A DNA stretch of 64,000 nt from Halomonas piscis. GTDB taxonomy: Bacteria; Pseudomonadota; Gammaproteobacteria; Pseudomonadales; Halomonadaceae. Location: the NCBI RefSeq assembly GCF_031886125.1, contig NZ_CP119391.1, positions 558,001-622,000 on the forward strand, in the 5' to 3' direction. Of this stretch, positions 55,431 to 63,931 are shown piece after piece (positions within the stretch are counted from its first letter, which is position 1; the number at the start of each line of letters is the position of its first letter). Made by a program: the position numbers and the translations under genes. The notes below the pieces were generated by a model, which searched no databases, had not been told where the DNA came from, and saw nothing but the letters and a program-made list of their open reading frames with translations.

Positions 55431-55577
55431 GAGTCACTCCAGGTTGTTATGGTTGTGGAGCAAGGGGGTATCAAGGCCAGGGCCGAGTCCAGCCACGGCT
55501 CTCCTTAGAGAGGCTTATATTTTATTCATCCATGCCCTGGATGGCGGCTGGCTGGGCAGGCCTTGATTCGGCAATTG

Positions 55578-56240
55578 TCAGGCGGAAATAGCCATTTCCG
55601 GCACGCTGTCGGGAATCAGGAGCTTGCCTTCTGTTTTTTCGATAATCTCTTCAACGCTGACGCCCGGTGCGCGCTCTTTGAGAACAAAAGCCCCGTTCTC
55701 GATTTCCAGATACGCAAGGTCCGTCAACACTCGCTTGATGCAGCCGGCGCCGGTGAGGGGCAGGGTGCATTTCGAGAGCAGTTTCGAGTCCCCCTTTTTG
55801 GACGCATGCGTCATGGTGACGATGATGTTTTCGGCGCCGGCCACCAGGTCCATGGCACCGCCCATGCCCTTGACCAGCTTCCCCGGTATCATCCAGGAGG
55901 CAATATTGCCGTTAATATCGACTTCAAACGCGCCAAGGACGGTAAGGTCGACATGCCCACCCCGGATCATGGCGAATGAGTCAGCCGAATCGATAATCGA
56001 CCCGCCCGTACGCACCGTGACCGTTTCCTTGCCGGCGTTGATCATGTCAGGGTCGAGCTCGTCCTCGGTGGGGTAGCGCCCCATACCCAGAACGCCGTTT
56101 TCCGACTGGAGCATGACTTCGACGTCGTCGGGGACGTGGTTGGCAACCAGGGTGGGGATGCCGATCCCCAGGTTGACGTAGAAACCGTCTTCCAGTTCGT
56201 GGGCGACGCGCTGTGCCATTTGTTCGCGAGTAAGCGCCAT
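55578..56240 (-). CDS. 3-oxoacid CoA-transferase subunit B
   Basis: The protein has 220 residues from ATG 56240, which AAAGAGGA precedes by nine bases; a TTG three codons upstream overlaps that site and is less likely. Family I CoA-transferase beta subunit: the catalytic glutamate is E47 in LQSENGVLGMG, and GGHVDLTVLGAFEVD is conserved. It moves CoA from succinyl-CoA (ScoB) or acetyl-CoA (AtoA) to acetoacetate. It is now separated from subunit A by an 829-bp IS, so its expression depends on read-through or a promoter within the IS. Confidence 0.93.
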   Translation of the reverse strand: MALTREQMAQRVAHELEDGFYVNLGIGIPTLVANHVPDDVEVMLQSENGVLGMGRYPTEDELDPDMINAGKETVTVRTGGSIIDSADSFAMIRGGHVDLTVLGAFEVDINGNIASWMIPGKLVKGMGGAMDLVAGAENIIVTMTHASKKGDSKLLSKCTLPLTGAGCIKRVLTDLAYLEIENGAFVLKERAPGVSVEEIIEKTEGKLLIPDSVPEMAISA

Positions 56241-56280
56241 TTTATCCAATCCTCTTTTTATACGTAGGGGGCGTTAACAA

Positions 56281-56688
56281 TTAGGCCAGCCATATGGCGG
56301 CTGACACGAGGCAGAGGAGTGACTGGTAGTTTCTTGCCAGTCGCTCATAGCGTGTAGATAACCGCCGGAACTTCTTGATTTTCTGAAAGAACCTCTCCAC
56401 CAGATTGCGATCTTGGTAACAGTGCCAGTCTACTTCAATGCGCGCCAAACGATTCTTTTTCGGAGGAATCACCGGCTCGGCACCTGCGGCCTGAATCATG
56501 TCCCGCAGAGCAGTGGAGTCATACCCCTTGTCGCCCAGCACCGCTTGCGGGGAAAAACCTTCCAGTAGAGCGGGAGCAGCACCATACTCCGACGCCTGGC
56601 CCGGTGTGAGAACCAATCGTACTGGGTTACCTAACGCATCGACTGCGGCATGAATTTTGGTGCTCAATCCGCCTCGAGATTTGCCCAT
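56281..56688 (-). CDS. IS5-family transposase, second frame (DDE C-terminal part)
   Basis: 135 codons from an internal ATG 56688, more likely translated as the C-terminal part of a frameshift fusion. It contains STKIHAAVDALGNP, the second catalytic Asp in VLGDKGYDS and the catalytic Glu in RNLVERFFQKIKKFRRLSTRYER, the Y(2)R(3)E(6)R signature of IS5-like elements. It overlaps the first frame by 25 bases. The stop coincides with the inner edge of the left inverted repeat. Confidence 0.92.
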   Translation of the reverse strand: MGKSRGGLSTKIHAAVDALGNPVRLVLTPGQASEYGAAPALLEGFSPQAVLGDKGYDSTALRDMIQAAGAEPVIPPKKNRLARIEVDWHCYQDRNLVERFFQKIKKFRRLSTRYERLARNYQSLLCLVSAAIWLA

Positions 56689-57032
56689 GGCTTCGACGTC
56701 TTGCGTGTTTTTTTTGACGCTCCATGCTGGTGCACCCTGACGATGCTACCGTCGATCATCAGCTGCTCTAGATCGGGATCGTCGGCTACTGTGTCAAAAA
56801 TACGCTGCCAAACGCCCTTTCGTGACCAACGGTTATACCGCATGTAGACGGTGTGCCAGCGCCCAAAAGATTCGGGAAGATCACGCCACGGGGCGCCGGT
56901 CCGAGCGATCCAGAGCACGGCTTCCACGAACAGGCGATTGTCCTTGGCAGTTACCCCACAGTCTGAGGCTTTGCCGGGGAGCAGGTGCTCGATTCGCTCC
57001 CACTGATCATCGCGTAACTTCAACCGACTCAT
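56664..57032 (-). CDS. IS5-family transposase, first frame (N-terminal part)
   Basis: 122 codons from ATG 57032: MSRLKLRDDQWERIEHLLPG is the DUF4096 start of IS5-type transposases, followed by WRDLPESFGRWHTVYMRYNRW and the first catalytic Asp in MIDGSIVRVHQHG. Near its end is a run of eight A (T8 at 56708-56715 on the plus strand) in TCA-AAA-AAA-ACA; slipping one base back there enters the second frame and gives a complete DDE enzyme. Without slippage this part alone is probably regulatory. Confidence 0.92.
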   Translation of the reverse strand: MSRLKLRDDQWERIEHLLPGKASDCGVTAKDNRLFVEAVLWIARTGAPWRDLPESFGRWHTVYMRYNRWSRKGVWQRIFDTVADDPDLEQLMIDGSIVRVHQHGASKKTRKTSKPWANLEAD

Positions 57033-57118
57033 GGCCCACCAAAATCTATGAATACTAAATCAGTTTAAACGAAACTAATGATTGTTAACACACCCTAGTT
57101 TCAGCCATCGATTTTCTG

Positions 57119-57817
57119 TTATGCACTGACCGTGCGTTTTTCGATCCGCTTTTCGAAAGCACCCTGGATCAGGCGGTCCACATAGATACCTGGCGTCTGA
57201 ATCTCATCGGGATCAAGCATGCCCGGCTCAACAATTTCCTCGACTTCGACCACGGTAATTTTTCCGGCCATCGCCACCAGCGGGTTGAAATTCCGCGCCG
57301 TCTTGCGATAGATCACGTTGCCGTAGGTATCGGCCTTCCAGCCCTTGACGATGGCGAAGTCCCCGATGATGGCTTCTTCGAGAACATAGTGGCGGTCGCC
57401 AAAGATGCGGACTTCCTTGCCTTCGGCAACGGGGGTGCCATAGCCGGTAGCGGTGTAAAAAGCGGGGATGCCGGCGCCGCCGGCGCGCATGCGCTCTGCC
57501 AGGTTGCCCTGAGGGGTGAGTTCGACTTCCAGGTCCCCCTCCAGCATCTGTTTTTCAAACAGGGCGTTTTCGCCGACGTAGGAAGCCAGTATCTTGCGGA
57601 TCTGGCGATCTTCCAGTAGCAGCCCCAGGCCGAAGCCGTCCACGCCGCAATTATTGGACACCGCCGTCAGGTTGCGGACGCCGCGACTCTTGACCTCTGC
57701 AATCAGGTTTTCCGGAATACCGCAAAGTCCGAAACCACCGGCCAGGAGCGTCATGCCATCTTCAAGCCCGGCCAGCGCTTCGGGGTAACTGTTTACGCGT
57801 TTATCGAATCCGGCCAT
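57119..57817 (-). CDS. 3-oxoacid CoA-transferase subunit A
   Basis: This 232-residue alpha subunit of the family I CoA-transferase has [15 protein letters not shown], the GGFG...GIPE CoA-binding signature, then [43 protein letters not shown] and [26 protein letters not shown] is well placed before ATG 57817. It is first in the ato-like operon and divergent from a LysR regulator. An IS begins 24 bases after its stop, detaching it from subunit B. ScoA and AtoD cannot be told apart by sequence alone. Confidence 0.93.
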   Translation of the reverse strand: MAGFDKRVNSYPEALAGLEDGMTLLAGGFGLCGIPENLIAEVKSRGVRNLTAVSNNCGVDGFGLGLLLEDRQIRKILASYVGENALFEKQMLEGDLEVELTPQGNLAERMRAGGAGIPAFYTATGYGTPVAEGKEVRIFGDRHYVLEEAIIGDFAIVKGWKADTYGNVIYRKTARNFNPLVAMAGKITVVEVEEIVEPGMLDPDEIQTPGIYVDRLIQGAFEKRIEKRTVSA

Positions 57818-57956
57818 GGAGTCGCCTCCTCATGTCGCTAGTTTCTTGTGGGGTTGGTCATCCGATTCTCATGCGGCTCCATTTATTTGTTAAGTTTGTT
57901 TTTACGATTGATTAATCTATTGCCTAAATAAATAATATCAAGAAGTGGAGGGCGAG
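57818..57956. promoter_or_regulatory. Divergent regulatory region, CoA-transferase operon / LysR
   Basis: This 139-bp AT-rich gap stands out from its GC-rich surroundings. It holds the perfect palindrome GATTAATC (57910-57917) and several T-N11-A pairs of the kind bound by LysR proteins. The expected use is autoregulation of the LysR gene and control of the operon to its left. Exact promoter boxes were not resolved. Confidence 0.5.
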
Positions 57957-58841
57957 ATGACCGTGAAGCAGATCCGAGCATTTCTGGCGGTGGCTCAAAC
58001 GCTGAGCTTTGTGCAGGCCTGTGAGCGGCTGCATCTGTCGCAGCCGGCGCTGAGCCTGGCAATAAAATCGCTGGAGGAAAAGCTGGGAGGGCCGTTATTC
58101 AGCCGAACGACGCGAAGCGTTCGGCTGACTCCGGAAGGTGAAGCGCTGCTCCCGCTAGCGCGCCGCTTGATCGCTGATTGGGACAATGCGCAGAATGAAC
58201 TGCAGCAGCGTTTCCGTCTGGATCGCGGGCGGGTGACGGTGGCAGCGATACCGTCATTTGCCGGCAATGTGCTGCCGTCCATTCTCAAGGCATTTCGCAC
58301 AAATCACCCGGGTATCAGCGTCAAGATCCAGGATGTGATCAACGAGCAGGTCACTGACATGGTTCAGGTGGGAGAGGTGGAGTTGGGGCTGGCGTTTGAG
58401 CCTCATGCGGTCTCAGGCCTTCATTTTACCCCCCTCTATACCGATCGCTTTATGGCGGTTGTCCCCGGTGATTCGCCTTTGGCGACGGCTCGCCATGTGC
58501 GCTGGGAGCAGCTGCTGGAAGAGCCATTCATCGCCCTTCAGCGCCCGTCAGCCGTGCGCTATATGCTTGAGGATGCCCTGATGGCTCTCAACCGGCCTCT
58601 GCCCGTCGAGCTGGAAAGCCATCAGCTGACAACCGTGGCGCGTATGGTTGCCAGCGGGTTGGGAGTCAGCGTTGTTCCATCGTTCTGCATGACTCAGATG
58701 GAAGCCCTGGGAGGGCGTTGCCTACCGCTACGTGATCCCGCGGTCGAGCGTCCGATCGGCGTACTTCAACAGCCCGGCCATGAGCTATCAGTGGCTGCGC
58801 GAGCGCTTTTTGAGACGCTGCGTGAAGAACGCTGGTTTTAA
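57957..58841 (+). CDS. LysR-family transcriptional regulator
   Basis: The protein has 294 residues from ATG 57957, with GGAGGGCG upstream; a GTG at 57945 overlaps that site. The N-terminal winged helix-turn-helix reads MTVKQIRAFLAVAQTLSFVQACERLHLSQPALSLAIKSLEEKLGGPLFSRTTRSVRLTPEGEALL in order, the LysR hallmark; the rest is a two-lobed co-inducer domain (about 90-290). Its divergent position makes it the likely activator of the CoA-transferase/AtoE/thiolase genes, with a short-chain acid or its CoA ester as possible co-inducer; that is inference from context. Confidence 0.9.
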   Translation: MTVKQIRAFLAVAQTLSFVQACERLHLSQPALSLAIKSLEEKLGGPLFSRTTRSVRLTPEGEALLPLARRLIADWDNAQNELQQRFRLDRGRVTVAAIPSFAGNVLPSILKAFRTNHPGISVKIQDVINEQVTDMVQVGEVELGLAFEPHAVSGLHFTPLYTDRFMAVVPGDSPLATARHVRWEQLLEEPFIALQRPSAVRYMLEDALMALNRPLPVELESHQLTTVARMVASGLGVSVVPSFCMTQMEALGGRCLPLRDPAVERPIGVLQQPGHELSVAARALFETLREERWF

Positions 58842-58911
58842 GCTCCGGGCTCGGGTGGCGAAATACGCCCGGTTTCGCACGGGCCGTTTCAAGCTTCGGC
58901 TTGCACCCGCA

Positions 58912-59292
58912 TTAGCTCAGCTGCACGGGGATAGCGTTGCTGGTGTGGCTGACTTCGTTGCCCTCGGTCAGATAGACCAGAGCCGGCCGGTGCGCGTCCA
59001 GCTCGCTTTCCTCGTAGTGGGCGTAGCTGCAGATGATGACACGGTGTCCGGGACTACCGTGGTGAGCCGCGGCGCCGTTGATGGAAATCATCTTCGAGCC
59101 CGCTTCGCCGCGAATGGCGTAGGTGGTGAAGCGCGCGCCGGTGGCCACGTTGTAGATCTGCACCTGTTCATTTTCGCGGATCCCCGCCATGTCCAGGAGC
59201 TCGCCGTCGATGGCGCAGGAGCCTTCATAATGGAGTACGGCGTGGGTAACGCGGGCCATGTGCAGTTTGGCCTTGAGCATGACAGTGTGCAT
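58912..59292 (-). CDS. panD: Aspartate 1-decarboxylase
   Basis: This 126-residue pyruvoyl enzyme self-cleaves between G24 and S25 (HYEGSCAID), Ser25 becoming the pyruvoyl group. Other conserved parts are [45 protein letters not shown]. It makes beta-alanine, which PanC (next upstream) couples to pantoate. The 127-bp gap from panC contains GTCGGC/GCCGAC (59376-59393) but no clear T-tract, so it may have its own promoter. Confidence 0.97.
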   Translation of the reverse strand: MHTVMLKAKLHMARVTHAVLHYEGSCAIDGELLDMAGIRENEQVQIYNVATGARFTTYAIRGEAGSKMISINGAAAHHGSPGHRVIICSYAHYEESELDAHRPALVYLTEGNEVSHTSNAIPVQLS

Positions 59293-59419
59293 GGCAATAT
59301 CCTTTGAAGCGGGGCAAGGCCCCGGGGCGAAAAGCCTTCTAGAGTAAGCAAAAAGCCAGTGTAAACAATGGCTGCGTCGGCAGAAAAGCCGACGAGTCGC
59401 GCCAGGGGGAAGGCGCGGT

Positions 59420-60271
59420 CTAGGAAGCCGGGAGCTCCAGGCTGAGGTTGTCGATCAGGCGGGCCGCACCCAGATGGGCGGCGGCCAGCAGTACTGCCTG
59501 GCGAGTGCGCGCCGTCACCGGATTCAGCTGGCGGTCGCGCAGCGCCAGGTAATCCGGCGTAAAGCCGGCTTCCTGCAGCGCCTGATGGCCGTGGACCAGC
59601 ACGGTATCCTGATCTTCGCCGGCGGCGAGCCGGTCGCGCATGGCGCACAGGGTGTGGTAAAGCGCCGGCGCTTTGGCGCGCTCGGCATCGCTCAGATAGC
59701 CGTTGCGCGAAGACAGCGCCAGGCCGTCGTCGGCGCGCACGATGGGCACGCCGTCAATTTCCACGGGCAGATGCAGGTCGGCCACCATCTGGCGGATCAC
59801 CGCCAACTGCTGATAGTCCTTCTCGCCGAAGCAGGCAAGCCCGGGAGCGACCAGGTTGAGCAGCATGGCCACTACCGTTGCCACGCCGTCGAAGTGGCCG
59901 GGGCGCGAGTCGCCGCAAAGGCCTTCGCTGACGCCGGGCACGTGAATTCGGGTGGCATTTTCCAGCCCTTGAGGGTAGAGCGTCGCGGTGTCGGGGGCAA
60001 ACAGCACGTCGCAGTCCGCCTTTTCCAGCGCTGCCTGATCGTCGGCAAAGGTGCGCGGGTAGGCGTCAAGGTCTTCGCCGGGGCCGAACTGCAGCGGATT
60101 GACGAACAGGCTGGCGACGACCACGTCGGCACGCCGGCGCGCGTGGTGAAAAAGCGCCAGATGGCCGGCGTGCAGATTGCCCATGGTCGGCACCAGGGCA
60201 ATACGTTGACCGCGCCGGCGCGGCTCGGCCAAGGCGTCGTTAAGGGCCTCGGCGGTTTGCAGGGTATGCAT
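59420..60271 (-). CDS. panC: Pantothenate synthetase
   Basis: The protein has 283 residues from ATG 60271 ([45 protein letters not shown]); [10 protein letters not shown] is the nucleotidyl-transferase HxGH-type motif, and [16 protein letters not shown] and SSRNGYLS are also family marks. It ligates pantoate and beta-alanine with ATP. It is 40 bases after panB with a weak ribosome-binding site; an upstream in-frame extension overlapping panB is unlikely. Confidence 0.96.
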   Translation of the reverse strand: MHTLQTAEALNDALAEPRRRGQRIALVPTMGNLHAGHLALFHHARRRADVVVASLFVNPLQFGPGEDLDAYPRTFADDQAALEKADCDVLFAPDTATLYPQGLENATRIHVPGVSEGLCGDSRPGHFDGVATVVAMLLNLVAPGLACFGEKDYQQLAVIRQMVADLHLPVEIDGVPIVRADDGLALSSRNGYLSDAERAKAPALYHTLCAMRDRLAAGEDQDTVLVHGHQALQEAGFTPDYLALRDRQLNPVTARTRQAVLLAAAHLGAARLIDNLSLELPAS

Positions 60272-60311
60272 AGTCAAAACCGTGTGCGAGAAGGCAGGGC
60301 TCAGCCCGGCC

Positions 60312-61103
60312 TCAAAAACTATGGGCGTCGGTGGGGAAGGTGCGCTGTTTGACTTCGTCGTGATAGCGGGCAAAGGCGTCCTGAATGCTCGAGGCTTCGG
60401 CCATGTAGTTTTTCACAAAGCGTGGCGTGTGCCCGGTGCTGATGCCCAGAACGTCGTGCATGACCAGTATCTGGCCGTCGGTATCCGGCCCCGCGCCGAT
60501 GCCGATGACCGGGACGTCCAGCGCCTCGGTAACGGCGCGGCCGAGGGTCGCGGGCACGCACTCCAGCAGGATGATCGAGGCGCCGGCATCCACCAGGGTG
60601 CGGGCGTCTTCGATAATGCGCTCGGCATGGGCGGCCTCCCGGCCCTGCACCCTGTAGCCGCCCAGCTGGTGGACGGTCTGCGGCGTCAACCCCAGGTGGG
60701 CGCAGACCGGTATGCCGCGGCGACTCATTTCGCGCACGCCGTCGGCCATCCACGCCTCGCCCTCTACCTTGACCATTTCCGCGCCGGCGCGCATCAGCGC
60801 GGCGGCGTCTTCCAGGGTGCGCTCCACCGTGGCGTTGCTCATGAACGGCAGGTCGGCCATCAGCAGGCTGGCCCCTTTACCGGCGGCGGCGGCCCGGGTG
60901 TGGTAGCAGATGTCGGCAAGTGTTACCGGCAGGGTGCTTGCGTGCCCCTGCAGCACCATGCCCAGCGAGTCGCCCACCAGCAGAACTTCAATGCCGGCCT
61001 GGTTTGCCGCATGGGCGAAAGAGGCGTCGTAGGCGGTCAGGCAGCTGAACGTTTCGCCGCTGCGTTTGTGCGCGCGCAGGGTGTTCAGGGTGACGGTTTT
61101 CAT
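60312..61103 (-). CDS. panB: 3-methyl-2-oxobutanoate hydroxymethyltransferase
   Basis: This 263-residue TIM-barrel decamer transfers a hydroxymethyl group from methylene-THF to ketoisovalerate, an intermediate downstream of the ilvIH step found elsewhere in the window. Signatures are [66 protein letters not shown] and [21 protein letters not shown]. It is cotranscribed with panC; folK is 168 bases upstream. Confidence 0.97.
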   Translation of the reverse strand: MKTVTLNTLRAHKRSGETFSCLTAYDASFAHAANQAGIEVLLVGDSLGMVLQGHASTLPVTLADICYHTRAAAAGKGASLLMADLPFMSNATVERTLEDAAALMRAGAEMVKVEGEAWMADGVREMSRRGIPVCAHLGLTPQTVHQLGGYRVQGREAAHAERIIEDARTLVDAGASIILLECVPATLGRAVTEALDVPVIGIGAGPDTDGQILVMHDVLGISTGHTPRFVKNYMAEASSIQDAFARYHDEVKQRTFPTDAHSF

Positions 61104-61271
61104 GGCGAGCTCTCGATGATTGGTGAAGCCGGATAGCCGGCGCCCGTAGCGGTATTAAAAGGGCTTGAACGCATGGAATACGGGCGCTAATTGTTACCCA
61201 TGTACGCTACCGGTGTCGAGAGGTGTGGCGAACGGTAGCAAAAACCGGGAAGCAGTCACCGTGGCCGCGGG

Positions 61272-61760
61272 TCAACTCAGCGGCGTGACGTCGTCATCGA
61301 GACCGTCCAGCCAGCGGCCGAGCGGCTGGCCGTGAAGCGTCAGGTGCGGATCGATCTCCCGCAGCGGACGCAGCACGAAGGCGCGCCGGTGCATCTCGGG
61401 GTGCGGTACCTTGAGCCGCGGACGGACAACGGTGGTGGCGTCGAAGAGGAGGATGTCGAGATCCAGGGTGCGTGGCCCCCAGCGGCGCTCGCGTCGGCGG
61501 CGGTGGCGCTGCTCCAGCGCCTGGAGCTGGTCGAGCAGGGCCAGCGGCGAAAGCGCTGTTTCCAGGGCGGCGACGGCATTGACGAAATCGGGCTGGTCCT
61601 GAGGGCCCACCGGGCGGCTGGCATAGAGCCGGGAGGCGGCGGTCACGCGGCACAGCGGCAGCGTGTCGAGCTCGTCAAGGGCAGTGGCCACCTGGCGGCG
61701 GGGGGTTGCCAGGTTGCTCCCCAGGCCGATGTAGGCAAGCGAGGTGCGCAGGCCGGGCAA
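61272..61760 (-). CDS. folK: HPPK, 6-hydroxymethyl-dihydropterin pyrophosphokinase
   Basis: This 162-residue enzyme transfers pyrophosphate from ATP to the pterin that FolP then uses. Marks are YIGLGSNL at the N-terminus, QPDFVNAVAALET, and the signature RRWGPRTLDLDILLF with the two metal-binding aspartates, then VPHPEMHRRAFVL. The start follows the pcnB stop by six bases, so the two are cotranscribed, as in E. coli and Pseudomonas. Confidence 0.97.
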   Translation of the reverse strand: MPGLRTSLAYIGLGSNLATPRRQVATALDELDTLPLCRVTAASRLYASRPVGPQDQPDFVNAVAALETALSPLALLDQLQALEQRHRRRRERRWGPRTLDLDILLFDATTVVRPRLKVPHPEMHRRAFVLRPLREIDPHLTLHGQPLGRWLDGLDDDVTPLS

Positions 61761-61766
61761 TGTCGT

Positions 61767-63101
61767 CTACTCCGTCTTTTTGCGAGGTTTGCGGCGACGC
61801 TTGCGGCGTTTGCCCTGGCTTGCCGGGTCGCTGCCGACCTTGCTCAGCAAGCGGCGCTGCTCGTGCTCGTCACCCTGCTGGAAGGCCGTCCACCACTCGC
61901 CCAGCCCGCTGGGGATTTCGCCGGCCTGCTCGCGCAGCAGCAGCAAATCGTAGGCGGCGCGGAAGCGCGGGTGCTCGCGGGTCTGGAAGGCGCGTTTGCC
62001 CTGGCGCCTGGTCAGGCGCTCCTGGAGATCCCAGATATCGCGCATGGGCATGCCGAAACGCTTGGGAATCGAGACGTGCTGCAGCTGGCGCGAAACGACC
62101 TGCTGAGCGGCGGTGTGCGTGGCCGGAACGCCGGGCATACCTTCCTGTTCCAGGGCCGCTTTGCGCTGAACCACCGCCGGCCAGAGAAACGCCGCCAGCA
62201 GAAAGGCCGGCGTGACCGGGCGACCTTCGGCCATGCGGCGATCGGTATTGGCAAGCGCCGCTTCGATCAGCTCTTCGGCCCAGTCGACGTCGGCCATGGC
62301 CTCTTCGGCTTCGGGGAACAGCATGCCGAACAGATCGTAGTGGCTGAGCAGGCGGAACGTCATCAGCCCGTGGCCGGCCATGAACAGCTTGAGCACTTCG
62401 TCGAACAGCCGCGCCGGCGGAATTTGCAGCAGCAGCGGCGCCAGCTCATAAATCGGCGTTTCGCTGGCTTCGTCCAGCAGAAAGTCCAGCTTGGCGGCAA
62501 AGCGCACCGCGCGCAGCATGCGCACCGGGTCTTCGCGGTAGCGGGTTTCCGGGTCGCCGATCAGGCGCAGCGTACGCGTTTCGATATCGTGCACGCCGTC
62601 GGCAAAGTCGTGCAGGCTGAAATCGGCAATGCTGTAGTACAGGGCGTTGACGGTAAAATCGCGCCGCAGCGCGTCCTCTTCGATGCTGCCCCAGACGTTG
62701 TCGCGCAGCAGCAGTCCGGCATCGGACTGGCGGGCAATATGGTCGGCGTGTTCGTCCTGGGGCTGACCGCGAAAGGTGGTGACCTCGATGATTTCGCGAC
62801 CGAAACGCACGTGCACGATGCGAAAGCGCCGCCCGATCAGCCGCGAGTTGCGGAAAAGATCGCGCACCTGCTCCGGCGTGGCGCTGGTGGCCACGTCGAA
62901 GTCCTTGGGCATCTTGCCCAGCATGGCATCGCGAATGCAGCCGCCGACGAGGTACGCTTCAAAGCCTGCACCGTCGAGTCGGTAGAGAACTTTCAGCGCG
63001 GCGTCGCTGATGTGCTGGCGCGAGATGGGGTGCTCTGCGCGCGGAATGATACGGGGGGCCGGCAGGCTGGGCTTGCCGTCTTCATCGTGGCGGGATTTCA
63101 A
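61767..63101 (-). CDS. pcnB: Poly(A) polymerase I
   Basis: The protein has 444 residues from TTG 63101, behind CCCGGAGACCAT; the frame is open upstream, but family similarity begins at RIIPRAEHPISRQHISDAALKVLYRL. The class II nucleotidyltransferase core has LVGGCIRDAMLGKMPKDFDVATSA with the DxD metal pair in DFD, then RRFRIVHVRFG and RRDFTVNALYY. The C-terminus is very basic (GKRRKRRRKPRKKTE). It adds 3' poly(A) tails that promote RNA decay by PNPase. Upstream lies the CrcZ-like locus, the same order as cbrB-crcZ-pcnB in Pseudomonas. Confidence 0.93.
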   Translation of the reverse strand: MKSRHDEDGKPSLPAPRIIPRAEHPISRQHISDAALKVLYRLDGAGFEAYLVGGCIRDAMLGKMPKDFDVATSATPEQVRDLFRNSRLIGRRFRIVHVRFGREIIEVTTFRGQPQDEHADHIARQSDAGLLLRDNVWGSIEEDALRRDFTVNALYYSIADFSLHDFADGVHDIETRTLRLIGDPETRYREDPVRMLRAVRFAAKLDFLLDEASETPIYELAPLLLQIPPARLFDEVLKLFMAGHGLMTFRLLSHYDLFGMLFPEAEEAMADVDWAEELIEAALANTDRRMAEGRPVTPAFLLAAFLWPAVVQRKAALEQEGMPGVPATHTAAQQVVSRQLQHVSIPKRFGMPMRDIWDLQERLTRRQGKRAFQTREHPRFRAAYDLLLLREQAGEIPSGLGEWWTAFQQGDEHEQRRLLSKVGSDPASQGKRRKRRRKPRKKTE

Positions 63102-63369
63102 ATGGTCTCCGGGAATTAAAATAGCGTAATACGTTCTTGAAACAGGGAGCTGGCAACGTTCTGGCAGCGCGACCCTTGGGCACGACCGCCTGGCAGTCGC
63201 CTCGTGCATGGGCGGCGGTTTCGTCTCGCAGAGTACAAGACATGGCCTAACAAACGCTTGAGTGTAGCCGACGCTCGGGGTCTTGCAAAGCATTGGCGCC
63301 CACGCCCAGGGCCAGTGCCGTTAGCTCAAGCACCTTTGTGGCACCGTCAACAGCTCTGCAAGGGGCAAT

Positions 63370-63398
63370 AAAAAAGGGGAACCCGGTGGGCTCCCCTT
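63370..63398 (-). terminator. Intrinsic terminator of the CrcZ-like RNA
   Basis: On the minus strand AAGGGGAGCCC, loop ACC, GGGTTCCCCTT form an 11-bp stem with one G-U pair, followed by TTTTTTATT. It ends transcripts about 270 nt before the pcnB start. Confidence 0.9.
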
Positions 63399-63905
63399 GG
63401 AGATGGATGCGTTGGCGTCCTTGCCGTTATTTTTTTCGGCGGTTTTTCTTCGTATTGGCGCATCGCCCTGAATACGCACCGCAGTCGGCAGGCGTGAGGG
63501 TCACGGTATATCCCGACCGCCTCGTATTCAATGCAATAATCCAATCGCGAATGTCGTCTCCCGGCTGTTGTTATTGTTGCCGGGGCCACGCTGATGGCCG
63601 CTGTCTTTCTTGTTGTTGTTGGCTGCTTTGTTGTGTTTTTGCCGCTGGCCGTCGCGTGCTTCGCGTCCTCCTACCGGGCGCTTGCATAGCGGCACCTGTT
63701 GTTATTGTTGGCGGTGCCGAAGGCAAGGCGAGAAAGTCCCCGTTGTTGTTGTTGTGCGGGTCCCTCTCTTTATTTTTGCTTTTTGCGTGTTCTGCCGTGT
63801 TGTTGTTGTTCAGGGCAGAAGCGAAGGCGGCGATCGCATTGTTGTTGTTGGCGCTGCGGTTAAGCGCTTGGTCGCCTGGCCCAGTGTGTTGGTTTATTTT
63901 TCTTA
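63370..63905 (-). ncRNA. crcZ: CrcZ-like regulatory RNA with six A-rich (CA) motifs
   Basis: This predicted RNA of about 530 nt runs from a sigma-54 promoter to an intrinsic terminator. The minus strand carries AACAAYAACAA-type motifs at 63567-63578, 63610-63620, 63698-63709, 63742-63755, 63799-63810 and 63839-63850, usually in or beside hairpin loops, plus looser A-rich stretches near 63770 and 63890. Pseudomonas CrcZ has the same features: several AAnAAnAA motifs that bind Hfq with Crc, sigma-54/CbrB-dependent transcription, and a position between cbrB and pcnB. It would sequester Hfq-Crc and relieve carbon catabolite repression. cbrAB would lie just beyond the window edge. Reading frames here give only Asn- or Gln-run peptides. 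Confidence 0.72.
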
Positions 63906-63915
63906 CCCTATACGT

Positions 63916-63931
63916 TGCATGTCGCGTGCCA
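63916..63931 (-). promoter_or_regulatory. Sigma-54 promoter of the CrcZ-like RNA
   Basis: The minus strand reads TGGCACG-CGAC-ATGCA, against the consensus TGGCACG-N4-TTGCW: one mismatch, with the essential GG-N10-GC spacing exact. The start site should fall near 63904. The remaining 69 bases to the window edge are AT-rich and may hold activator (CbrB-like) and IHF sites; no clear inverted repeat was resolved. Confidence 0.78.

Larger units (their letters stand above)
56267..57095 (-). mobile_element. IS5-family element (IS427-like), 829 bp
   Basis: 15-bp terminal inverted repeats GGGGGCGTTAACAAT (56267-56281) and ATTGTTAACACACCC (57081-57095) match at 13 of 15 positions. They are flanked by TA on both sides (56265-56266 and 57096-57097), a 2-bp target duplication. 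Two overlapping reading frames encode the DDE transposase, joined by a -1 frameshift at an A8 run. Size, ends and two-frame structure fit the IS427 group. It sits exactly between the two CoA-transferase subunit genes, in the same orientation. Confidence 0.93.

Noticed and set aside
63560..63855. Possible microsatellite or CRISPR-like array from the spaced GTTGTTGTT tracts
   Set aside because: Units are only 11-14 nt, vary between GTT and ATT, have irregular spacing (about 30-90 bp) and no long conserved repeat, so neither a CRISPR array nor a simple tandem repeat fits.
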